Part shown: one piece after another, positions 18,179-27,200 of the stretch
How positions within the stretch are numbered: the first letter of the stretch is position 1
Layout of the letters: every line of letters begins with the position of its first letter
Assembly: GCF_900104965.1 (NCBI RefSeq)
Contig: NZ_LT629757.1
Span: 3,658,001-3,722,000, forward strand
Reading direction: 5' to 3'
Length of the DNA: 64,000 nt
Origin: Nocardioides scoriae
GTDB taxonomy: Bacteria > Actinomycetota > Actinomycetes > Propionibacteriales > Nocardioidaceae
Translations under genes and position numbers: made by a program
The notes under the pieces: generated by a model
Told to the model about the DNA's origin: nothing
Database searches by the model: none
What the model saw: the letters and a program-made list of their open reading frames with translations, nothing else

Positions 18179-21100
18179 GTGGCCAACGTCCTCCAGTCCG
18201 TCACGGACCTGCTGAAGCGGTGCCTCGAGGGCGACCCGCCGCCCCCGGCCCTCATCGCCACCTTCGGCCCGCGGATCGACCAGCTGACCGCGGTCAGCGT
18301 CGACCCCAGTGGTGCCGGCATCGACCGGTGGGTCGCCCAGCTCCGCGCGCTCGTCGGTGACGAGCGGCTCCGCGACACCCTGGTGGTGCGCGCGGTCCAG
18401 ATGACGCTGCCGCGCCTGGCCGAGACGCTGACGCTGGTCGGGGTGGTCGAGGTCGAGTGGGACCCGGGCGACACGACGGTTCCGTCGGCCTTCCGGATCC
18501 GCAGGGACAGGCTCGACGACCTGCTCTCCGACCCCGGGAGCACGGCGCTGGGGCTGCTGCTGGGCAAGGTGCAGAAGCTCGAGGACGTCAAGGCGCTGCA
18601 GGTGCTGGTGCTGCTGCTCGTCAGCTCCCCGCAGGCACTGCTCGAGCTGGAGTACCGCCAGCAGGGGTTCGCCGGCCTGCCTCTCGACGGCACGCCGGGC
18701 ATCAGCTCCGACGAGCTGCTCGCCCTGGTCGACACCCTGGTGAACTCGCCGGTCCGACTGCCGCTGCCGATCCCCGACGACTTCGACCTCGACGACTTCG
18801 AGGCCGCGGCCGGACCGGCGGCGCCGGAGGGCACCGCGGGGTCGATCACGCTCGACGGCCCGGACGCGTACGACCGGCTGCGGGACCTCGCCATCGACCT
18901 GCACCTCGTGGACGTCGCCGCGCTCGCGGCCGAGCAGGTCGACCTCGGCGGCGGCTGGGTGCTGTCCTTCGTGCCGGTCGGCACCGGCGACCAGCACCAC
19001 CGGCTCCGCTTCGACGCCGACCACCTCGACCTGGCCGTGCCCCGCGCGGAGCTCGGGCTATTCGTCGGCAAGCAGCCGGCCGACGCCGACGCACTGCTGG
19101 TCGGCGACGTCGCCGGCACCCACCTCGCGGTCCGGGCGGTCCGGTTCGGGCTGCAGCTGCGGACCAGCGGCCCGTTGTTCGACGTGGTCGTCGCCCTCGA
19201 CGGCATCGAGTTCGTGCTCGAGCCCGACTTCCTGGGCTTCATCAGCTTCGGCCTCGACGTCCCCGCGGTGCTGCGGTTCCGCTCCGACGTGCGCGTGACC
19301 TACGCCCAGGGCCAGGGACTCACCGGCCAGTCCGACGTCGGCGCCGGGATCGGGCTCAGCATGGAGTTCGCGACGCCGATCGACCTGCGCATCGGCGGCG
19401 CGGGCGCGGGGGTGGAGCTCGACCAGGTGGTCACGCACCTCGACGTCGCCCTCGACGGTGGCCGGCTGCTGTTCCGGGTGCTCTTCCGCTACAGCGCCAG
19501 CGCGGAGCTCGGCCCGCTGTCCGCGGTGATGGACGGCGCTGGCGCCTGGATCGGGCGCTGGACCACCGGCACCGGCGGCCTGCTCCCTCCGCAGGGGATC
19601 GGGCTCAGCCTGGACGCCGGTCCCGTCGACGGCGGCGGCTTCCTCCAGATCATCAGCGACCGGGAGTTCGCCGGCGGTCTGCAGCTGAAGATCCTCGGTG
19701 TGGGCGCGTTCGCCTACGGCCTCTACGAGGCGCTGCCCAGCGGCGACCCGTCGGTCGTCGTCCTGATCGGCATCCGACTGCCGCTGCCCGGCGTGCAGCT
19801 CGGCCTCGGCTTCGCGATCTCGGGGTTCGGCGGCCTGGTCGGCGTCAACCGCCGGGCCGACACCGACGTGCTGCGAGAGCGGCTCGCGAGCGGGGCCGCC
19901 GGCGACGTGCTGTTCAACGACGACCCGATGAAGAACGCGCCCAAGCTGCTCGGCGACATGGCGCGGTTCTTCCCCGACGAGGCCGGCGTCTTCCTGGTCG
20001 GCCCGACGCTGCAGCTCAACTGGGCCTCGATCCTCAAGCTCGACCTGGGCGTCTTCATCGAGCTGCCGGGGCCGCGGAAGATCTTCCTGGCCGGGTCGGC
20101 GCGACTGGTGCTGGGCTCGGAGGAGTTCGCGCTGGTCTACCTGCGGATGGACTTCGTCGGCGGCGTCGACCTGACGAAGTCGCTGGTCTTCTTCGACGCC
20201 GCGCTCGTCAACTCCCACGTGCTCGGCATCTTCCGGATCACCGGAGGCGTGGCGCTGCGGATCTCCTACGGCGCCAACGGCTACTTCCTGTTCACCGTCG
20301 GCGGCTTCCACCCGTCGTTCCACCCCGGGGCGATGGAGCTGCCCCAGGTCGCGCGGGTCGGCGTCTCGGTCTCGCTCGGCCCGGTCTGGCTCAAGCAGGA
20401 GATGTACCTCGCGATCACCTCCACCACCTTCCAGCTCGGATCGCGCACCGAGGCCGGCATCGAGATCGGCCCGATCTCCGCGCATGGCTGGTTCGGCTTC
20501 GACGCGCTGATCCAGTTCAAGCCGTTCTGGTTCGTGGCCTCCGTCGACGCCGGCTTCGACGTCGAGGTCGCCGGCGTCTCGCTGTGCAGCGTGCACGTCA
20601 GCGGCGAGCTCAGCGGCCCGGGACCGCTGGTGCTCAAGGCCCGCGCCAGCGTGCGGCTGCTGTTCGTCAAGGTGTCCGGCAACGTCACCCTCGAGCTCAG
20701 CAGCAACCCGCCCGAGCACGTCGTGACGATCCCGAACCTGCCCGACCACCTCCGCCAGGAGCTCAGCGCCCCGGACAACCTGCGCATGGAGGGCGAGGAC
20801 CCGGCCGTCGTCCTCGCGCCCCAGGACGGCACCGCCACGCTCGTCTCGCCGGTCGGCCAGCTGGTCTGGGAGCAGAAGCGCGCACCCCTCGCGCTGGCGA
20901 TCCAGAAGGTCGAGGGCGTCGTCCTCGACGGCTGGCACACGCTGCAGATCACCTCTGGCCTCGGCGCCGGGCTGGAGACGCCCGAGCGCGACTGGTTCGG
21001 GGTCGGCACCTACCTGGAGATGGGCGACTCCGAGGCGCTCAACACCAGCCGCTTCGTGGAGCAGCAGTCCGGCCTGCGGGTCGGTGCGCTCGACGTCCGC

Positions 21101-21421
21101 CGCAGCACGGTGGAGTCGACCGCGATCACGCTCCACCTGGTCACGCTGCCGGTGCGGACGAAGATCCCGATCGTGAGCACGATGTACGTCGGTGCGGCGC
21201 TGGCCGCCCTGCTCGGCGAGCGAGCGGCCGGCGCCGTGCTCACCCCCGGACCGGCCGAGGTCGCCGTGAAGCAGGAGACCTTCGACGTGCACGCCGCGCA
21301 GGGCGGCGGACCGGTCGCCGTGCAGCTCAACGAGGCGCAGGCCTTCGCCGCCACCCGGCGTCACGGCGGTGTCAGCGTCGCCGCCGCCGTGCCGGCGCTC
21401 GACCTGAGCGGGGTGGTCTGA
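18179..21421 (+). CDS. DUF6603-like giant beta-rich protein (operon gene 1)
   Basis: 1080 aa. An N-terminal helical and acidic region (about 1-230) leads to a very long beta-strand-rich body. Residues about 500-850 resemble my memory of DUF6603: GVGAFAYGLYEALPSGDPSV, then IELPGPRKIFLAG near 628, GGFHPSFHP near 708, ITSTTFQLGSRTE and FDALIQFKPFWF near 775. A C-terminal region (about 860-1080) follows. No signal peptide or clear transmembrane helix is visible, so it is probably cytoplasmic or exported by a specialised route. GTG 18179 has GAGGGG eight bases upstream; GTG 18170 is an alternative. Its stop overlaps the next ATG (TGATG). Family assignment is moderate; function unknown. Confidence 0.75.
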   Translation: MANVLQSVTDLLKRCLEGDPPPPALIATFGPRIDQLTAVSVDPSGAGIDRWVAQLRALVGDERLRDTLVVRAVQMTLPRLAETLTLVGVVEVEWDPGDTTVPSAFRIRRDRLDDLLSDPGSTALGLLLGKVQKLEDVKALQVLVLLLVSSPQALLELEYRQQGFAGLPLDGTPGISSDELLALVDTLVNSPVRLPLPIPDDFDLDDFEAAAGPAAPEGTAGSITLDGPDAYDRLRDLAIDLHLVDVAALAAEQVDLGGGWVLSFVPVGTGDQHHRLRFDADHLDLAVPRAELGLFVGKQPADADALLVGDVAGTHLAVRAVRFGLQLRTSGPLFDVVVALDGIEFVLEPDFLGFISFGLDVPAVLRFRSDVRVTYAQGQGLTGQSDVGAGIGLSMEFATPIDLRIGGAGAGVELDQVVTHLDVALDGGRLLFRVLFRYSASAELGPLSAVMDGAGAWIGRWTTGTGGLLPPQGIGLSLDAGPVDGGGFLQIISDREFAGGLQLKILGVGAFAYGLYEALPSGDPSVVVLIGIRLPLPGVQLGLGFAISGFGGLVGVNRRADTDVLRERLASGAAGDVLFNDDPMKNAPKLLGDMARFFPDEAGVFLVGPTLQLNWASILKLDLGVFIELPGPRKIFLAGSARLVLGSEEFALVYLRMDFVGGVDLTKSLVFFDAALVNSHVLGIFRITGGVALRISYGANGYFLFTVGGFHPSFHPGAMELPQVARVGVSVSLGPVWLKQEMYLAITSTTFQLGSRTEAGIEIGPISAHGWFGFDALIQFKPFWFVASVDAGFDVEVAGVSLCSVHVSGELSGPGPLVLKARASVRLLFVKVSGNVTLELSSNPPEHVVTIPNLPDHLRQELSAPDNLRMEGEDPAVVLAPQDGTATLVSPVGQLVWEQKRAPLALAIQKVEGVVLDGWHTLQITSGLGAGLETPERDWFGVGTYLEMGDSEALNTSRFVEQQSGLRVGALDVRRSTVESTAITLHLVTLPVRTKIPIVSTMYVGAALAALLGERAAGAVLTPGPAEVAVKQETFDVHAAQGGGPVAVQLNEAQAFAATRRHGGVSVAAAVPALDLSGVV

Positions 21422-24267
21422 TGGCCGACGACCAGCTGCACTTCGCGAGCTGGCAGCGCAACGAGGTCTTCGACCGGGCGACGCGGGTCGGCCCGCGGCT
21501 CGCCGGCAAGCTCGCGCTGACCCTCACCGACACCGACACCGGGCAGGCCGCCACGGGCGACGCGCCCTTCACGCTGATGGCCGCGGCCGACGTCGGCGGC
21601 CTCAAGCCGGGCGCGATCAGGCACATGGCGCCGGCGCCGTACGTCCGCGACGCCGAGACCACCAAGCTCGTGCACCTCGACCTGCGCGACCCGGACCTGC
21701 CCTGGCGCTACAGCCCGGTCCTGGCCGCCGGCGACCGGCTCGCCCCGTGGCTGGCGCTCCTGGTCGGCACCGTCGAGGAGCTGGTCGTCGAGGGCGGCAC
21801 GGTCACCCGCGTCGAGCCGAGCGTGCTGGTCGCGCACGACCTGGCCCAGTCCTACCGCTGGGCGCACACCCAGCAGGCCGGCTCCGGGGAGACCATCGCC
21901 CGGATCGTGTCGCCGCGCGGGACCGAGCCGGGCGCGGACGGGAAGCCCGTCGGCCTGCAGCCGCAGCGGGAGCACGTCGCCGTCCTGGTGCCGACGTTCG
22001 ACGACGCCGGGCAGCCGATGTGGACCGCGGCGGGAGTGCTGCAGCCCGGCGCCCGCGGCAGCCTGCCGGCCTTCCACAGCTGGCGGTTCTGGACCGCGGA
22101 GGCCGGCGACTTCGAGACCCTGGCCGCTGCCCTGACGGTGCCGCCGGCGCACGACGTCGGCAAGGCCCGGCTGCACTACCGGCGCCAGGTCCCCGCCGAC
22201 GGCGTCGACATCGACGCCACGCTGGAGGTCCGCGGTGCGATCACCTCCCTGCAGCAGCCCGAGACGGTGCAGCCCGACCTGCTCGCCGCCGTCACCAGCG
22301 ACCTCGACCTGCTCGACGACGAGATCGAGGGCACCATCGGGCTGCCGCACTACGGCCGTCCCTGGCTGCCCGAGCCCGACGACGCTCCCGTCGGCTGGCC
22401 GCACGACCTCAACGACGACCCGCGGTTCCGCGGCAGCACCGGCCTCGGGGTCCAGATGGGCGTCGAGGCGCAGGAGGCGCTGATGGACGCGGCCGTCGCT
22501 CAGGCGGGCGCGCTCCGCGAGGCCGGACAGCGGATCGGATTCCTGGCCCTGGGGCTGCTGGCCGGCGGTCGGCTCTGGGACCGGCGGCTGCCGACCGACC
22601 CGCACGCACGCCTCGCGCTGCTCGGCCCGATGACCGCCCGGATGCCCGCGGCCGGCGGCGGCACCGTGCTCGACCGGGTCACCTCCGACACCAGCCCGCT
22701 GGTGCCGGGCCAGTTCTCCAGCGCCGCGCACCGACTGCTCCGCGACCGCACGGCGACCACCCGCCACCTCGCCGGGGGTGGCGTCGACCGCACGGGGGCG
22801 CTGGCGTGGGCCAACCAGCCCGACCAGCCGGCCGACCGCGCGCCCGACGGCGTGCCGCACGTCGACGCCGTCGCCGCGCAGCTCGGCCTGCCGACGATCG
22901 AGGAGCTCTTCGAGATCGACGACACGTGGCTCGAGGAGGTGATGGCCGAGCTCGACCAGCTGCTCGACGACTTCCGTGCGAAGTACCGCGACGGCGTCCG
23001 CAGCGGCGAGGACCCGGTCCAGCTGCGCCGGGACCTGGCCGAGCCGCTGTTCGCCGAGCTGCAGGACCGGCTCGAGGCCCGGATGCGCGAGCGCGACCTG
23101 CCCTGCAGCGCCAGCGGCATGCTGACGTGGATCGGCGGCCAGACCGGCAACGACCTGTTCGCGTTCCTCGGGCAGGTGCTGTCCGACGACGGCGCGCGCG
23201 AGCAGCTGGACGACCTGGTCCGGGACGCGATCCGGCACTGCATGGCCGGTCGCCGCTGCCGCGAGCTGGTCGGTCAGCGCCGACGCGGCTTCCCGTGCGA
23301 GGTCATCGTCGACCACTCGCCGGGCCCGGACACCGAGACCGTGCGCCCGATCGACCTGGTCGGCCTGTCCGGCATCGTGTCGCAGGCGGTCGACCCGCGC
23401 GGGCCGCGACCGCCGGCCAAGGTGCGGCTGTGCAGCCGGCTGGTCGGCGTGGACTGCTCGACGCTGGTGCCGACCGAGTTCCCGATCGGGCTCGACTTCC
23501 CGACCTGGAGCCTGCTCCAGCAGCACGACCGGGAGTGGCTGCTGCCGGGGGCGGACTCGCTCGACCAGGACTCCGTCACCGCCCTGCAGACCAACCCGAC
23601 GTTCGTCGACGCCTTCATGGTGGGGATCAACACGCAGTTCATGAGCGAGATGCGCTGGCGCGACCTCGCGGTCGCGCGCACCTGCACGCCGCTGCGGATG
23701 TTCTGGGGCCAGGTCGACCACACGACGCAGCAGCGCTCGGCCGACATCGAGCCGCTCGCCGAGTGGGCCACGGCGCCCGACGACCCGGTGGGTGCGCTGA
23801 GCCACCAGACGATCAAGCCGCACGACCCCGCCAACCCGGACGGCAGCCGGCTGGTGGTCGTCTTCCGCAGCGACCTGTTCCGGCGCTACCCGTCCACGCT
23901 GGTCTACCTGGTCGAGGACGACACGGACGACGCCGTCCTCACCGAGCGCCTGACGTCGCCGCCGCAGCTGGACATGCCGCCGGGCACCCCGGATCCCGAG
24001 GCCTGGCGCAGGGACCGCGAGCACGTCGGCCCGGTCTTCACCGGGACGTTGACGCCGGAGCTCACCTTCTTCACCTTCGACGTCACGCCCAGCACGCTGG
24101 AGCAGTACTGGCTGGTGCTGGACGAGCCGCCCGCCGAGCTGCGCTTCCGCAACGACCAGCCGCTCGACACCACGAGCGCCGCGACCGTCGCGAGGACCGC
24201 GCTCGACCAGCCGACCCGGGTCGCGATCAGCGGCCAGGCGCTCGAGGACGCGGGGCTGGCCGGATGA
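21421..24267 (+). CDS. Large conserved hypothetical protein (operon gene 2)
   Basis: 948 aa, soluble, no signal peptide. I cannot name a family. Visible blocks are SLPAFHSWRFWTAEAGDFETL near 220, IGFLALGLLAGGRLWDRRLP near 372, an acidic helical stretch near 495-540 (ELDQLLDDFRAKYRDG), Cys-containing segments (RHCMAGRRCREL and RLCSRLVGVDCSTL), and NPTFVDAFMVGINTQFMSEM near 725 followed by RMFWGQVD. The last resembles a block I recall (VGLN-HEM-RELLWREYPTD-FWD) from large uncharacterised bacterial proteins; unverified. It overlaps gene 1 by one base and gene 3 by four (ATGA), so translation is probably coupled. Confidence 0.75.
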   Translation: MADDQLHFASWQRNEVFDRATRVGPRLAGKLALTLTDTDTGQAATGDAPFTLMAAADVGGLKPGAIRHMAPAPYVRDAETTKLVHLDLRDPDLPWRYSPVLAAGDRLAPWLALLVGTVEELVVEGGTVTRVEPSVLVAHDLAQSYRWAHTQQAGSGETIARIVSPRGTEPGADGKPVGLQPQREHVAVLVPTFDDAGQPMWTAAGVLQPGARGSLPAFHSWRFWTAEAGDFETLAAALTVPPAHDVGKARLHYRRQVPADGVDIDATLEVRGAITSLQQPETVQPDLLAAVTSDLDLLDDEIEGTIGLPHYGRPWLPEPDDAPVGWPHDLNDDPRFRGSTGLGVQMGVEAQEALMDAAVAQAGALREAGQRIGFLALGLLAGGRLWDRRLPTDPHARLALLGPMTARMPAAGGGTVLDRVTSDTSPLVPGQFSSAAHRLLRDRTATTRHLAGGGVDRTGALAWANQPDQPADRAPDGVPHVDAVAAQLGLPTIEELFEIDDTWLEEVMAELDQLLDDFRAKYRDGVRSGEDPVQLRRDLAEPLFAELQDRLEARMRERDLPCSASGMLTWIGGQTGNDLFAFLGQVLSDDGAREQLDDLVRDAIRHCMAGRRCRELVGQRRRGFPCEVIVDHSPGPDTETVRPIDLVGLSGIVSQAVDPRGPRPPAKVRLCSRLVGVDCSTLVPTEFPIGLDFPTWSLLQQHDREWLLPGADSLDQDSVTALQTNPTFVDAFMVGINTQFMSEMRWRDLAVARTCTPLRMFWGQVDHTTQQRSADIEPLAEWATAPDDPVGALSHQTIKPHDPANPDGSRLVVVFRSDLFRRYPSTLVYLVEDDTDDAVLTERLTSPPQLDMPPGTPDPEAWRRDREHVGPVFTGTLTPELTFFTFDVTPSTLEQYWLVLDEPPAELRFRNDQPLDTTSAATVARTALDQPTRVAISGQALEDAGLAG

Positions 24268-27200
24268 CCTTCACCTATCGCGACCTGCGGGCGCCGCGCG
24301 TCGCCGAGGCCCTCGCCGCCCTGCCGCCCGACGCGTCCCGGGGGCGTCTCGAGCGGGAGCGGGAGGCCCTCGCCACCGATGGCTGGGCCGTGGCGGACCG
24401 CACCCTGCTGGTGGTCACGGCCGACTGGCTGTGGCGCACCAGCGAGGTGGCCGGGTCGCTGCTGGCGGCTGTCGGGGGCGATCCGGTGACGGCGGCGCTG
24501 GGAGGTGCGCCGCTGCTCGACGAGGCGCAGGCCTCGGCCGTCGAGGCGCTCGGCTCGGGGCCCGGGCCCGCCCCGGTCGGCTACCTCGACCGGGTGCGCG
24601 AGGCGGTCGACGGCGACGAGGCGGTGGTGACCGAGCTGGTGCACGCAGCGCTGGCGGACTGGCTGGAGGGCGACCGGGTCTATCCCCTCGACGACGTCGG
24701 CGTGCTGCTGCCGCTGCGGCTCGAGACGCTCTTCGACGGGCCCGCGACGGAGCTCAACGACGACCCCGACCGGTGGAAGCTGTCGCTGCGGGTCGTGCCC
24801 GACGAGGCCTCGGTGCGCCGCGACGACGCCCACGTCAGCGCCGGTGAGCTCGCGGGCGTCCGGAGGTTCTGGGCCGCCGCGCGCCGACCGGGTGCGTTCG
24901 ACCCGGCCTGGCTCGACTCCGACGCCGCCGGGGTCGCGTGGGCCCAGCTCTGCCGGCAGGTCGCACCCGAGCGGGCGGCCTGGCTGCTGACCGTGCTCGA
25001 GCCGGTGGTGGACGGCGACGCCCTCGTCGTCGAGCCGCCCGCCGGCATGCCGGAGGCGCCGCAGCCCAACCGGATCGGGGGGCTGCCCGCGCAGCTGACC
25101 GTCTGGGCCGTCACCCGCGACCAGGACCGGCTCCCGGTCGGTCGGCTGCCGATGGACCCGGACGCCACGATCGACCCCGACGCGCTGGTGATCGCGCTGC
25201 CCGACCAGGCCGACACCGCGCGCGAGGCCTGGTGGTCCTCGTGGACCACGGCCGTGGCGGTGGGCCTCGGCGGCGAGTGGCTGCTCGACGTCGGCGTCAC
25301 GCCGGAGTCGCTGGACGCGCTGTTCGTGCTGGGCCTCGGCGACGACACCCCCGACGAGCACCTGCGGGCGCAGGTCGACGCCGGCGAGCTCGGCGTGCTC
25401 CGGCTGGGCGCGCCCACCAACACCGTGCACGGCGCGCCCGCGGCCGACCTCGCGCTCGACGCCGACGGCTGGCGCTCGGTGGCGCGGGCCCGGCTCGCAG
25501 GCACGCGCGACGACACCGTCGGACGCACGATCGAGCAGCACCTCACGGGGTCGAACGGCGTGCTGCCGTCCTTCCCCGGTGCCGGCGTCCCCGACGACAC
25601 CCAGGACAGCAAGCGGATGGCGCAGGCGCTCTGGCCGCCGTTGCTCGGGCACTGGCTGGCCGACCTGTGGGAGAGGCCCGACGACGCCTTCCGCGTCAAC
25701 CGGTGGGCCTTCCCGCCCGTCGACGACGGGGTGCCGTCGCCGGCCGACATCCGCGACGTGCTGCACCGTGATCCGGAGGACCCGACCGTCGTGCTGACGG
25801 AGGCGCGGTTCGCCCCGGAGGGTCCGCTGATGCCGCTGCGGATCGGCGACCAGCCCTACGGCCTGCTGCCGACGACCGCGTTGTCGCTGTGGCAGGCGGC
25901 CGACCCGGCCCAGAGCGGGGAGCAGCTCGCGGTCGAGGACGGCATGGCGAAGGCGCTGGCCGCGCTGCGCGGCGAGTGGGCGGCCGCCGCACGCCGGGAC
26001 GGCAACGTCGTCGGCGCGAGCACCGAGCGGTTCATGGAGCTGCTCAGCCGGGAGGCGTCGAGCCGCAGCTACTCCCAGCGGTCGTTCCTGCCGGTGGAGG
26101 CGTGGGCGACGCCCTACCAGCTCGGCCCCGACGCCCTGGCGGAGTTCGGCGACCTGGCCCGCACGCTCTACGGCCGGGTGATCGACCTGGTGGGCACGGT
26201 GCCGGGGACGACCTACCTCACCAACGGCCACTCCCGGCGCAGCCGGCTCCCGCTGGTGCGGCCGCGGCGCACCCTGCACCGCGTGCAGAACCGCGAGGTC
26301 GGCGGCCGCGTCCGGATCACCCGGTTCCTGTCGCTGCTGCTCGACGCCGACCGGCCGATGGACCTGAGCGAGGTGTTCGCGACCTGGTGGGTGCTCGAGC
26401 GCGGCAGCGAGTGGCAGCTGCGGTCGCTGCCCGACAGCCTGCTGATCCGGCTGCTGACGCACGCGATGCAGATCGACGCCGACTGGATGCGCGGCCAGGT
26501 CGGCGGCGACGAGGCGCTGCGGGTGCTGCGCGGCCAGGTCGAGGCCACGCGCGCGATCACCTCCGAGCTCGACCAGCCGGACTGGAACGTGGAGGACCGC
26601 GACCCCGACACCGGCGAGGAGCGCTTCGTCCTCACGATCCCCGACGCGCGACGGCTCCAGCTCGAGCGTGCGCTGCGGGCCACGATCGACAGCTCCGCGC
26701 ACCGGATCGACCCGTGGGTCACCGGCTTCGCCTGGCAGCGGCTGCAGGCGCACAGCAGCAGCGACCGGCACGCCCACCGGCTCGGCGCCTACGGGTGGGT
26801 GGACGGGCCGTTCCTCGGTGAGCCCGGTCCGACCGGCGCGGGACGGCTGCACACCCCGTCGTACGACCAGACGCTCGCGGCCGTCGTCCTCCGCGACAAG
26901 TTCCTCTCCTCGGAGCGCGAGGCGGCCACCAGCGAGGGCGGCCGCAACCCGTGGCAGATGGACATCAGCTCGGCCAGGGCGCGGCTGGCCGAGGAGATCG
27001 CCGACGAGGTCCGGCTCGGCTTCCACGTCTACGAGATCGTCGGGCGGCACGTCGAGCACGTGGTGGGGAACCACCAGCAGGTGAAGGCGTTGCGCACCAG
27101 CCCGACCTACGCCATGCGCCCCGACCGCCGCGACCCGCACGAGGTCTGCAACGGCATCGACGCCCTGGCCGGGTTGCTCGCGGGCGACCCCGCCTTCCCG

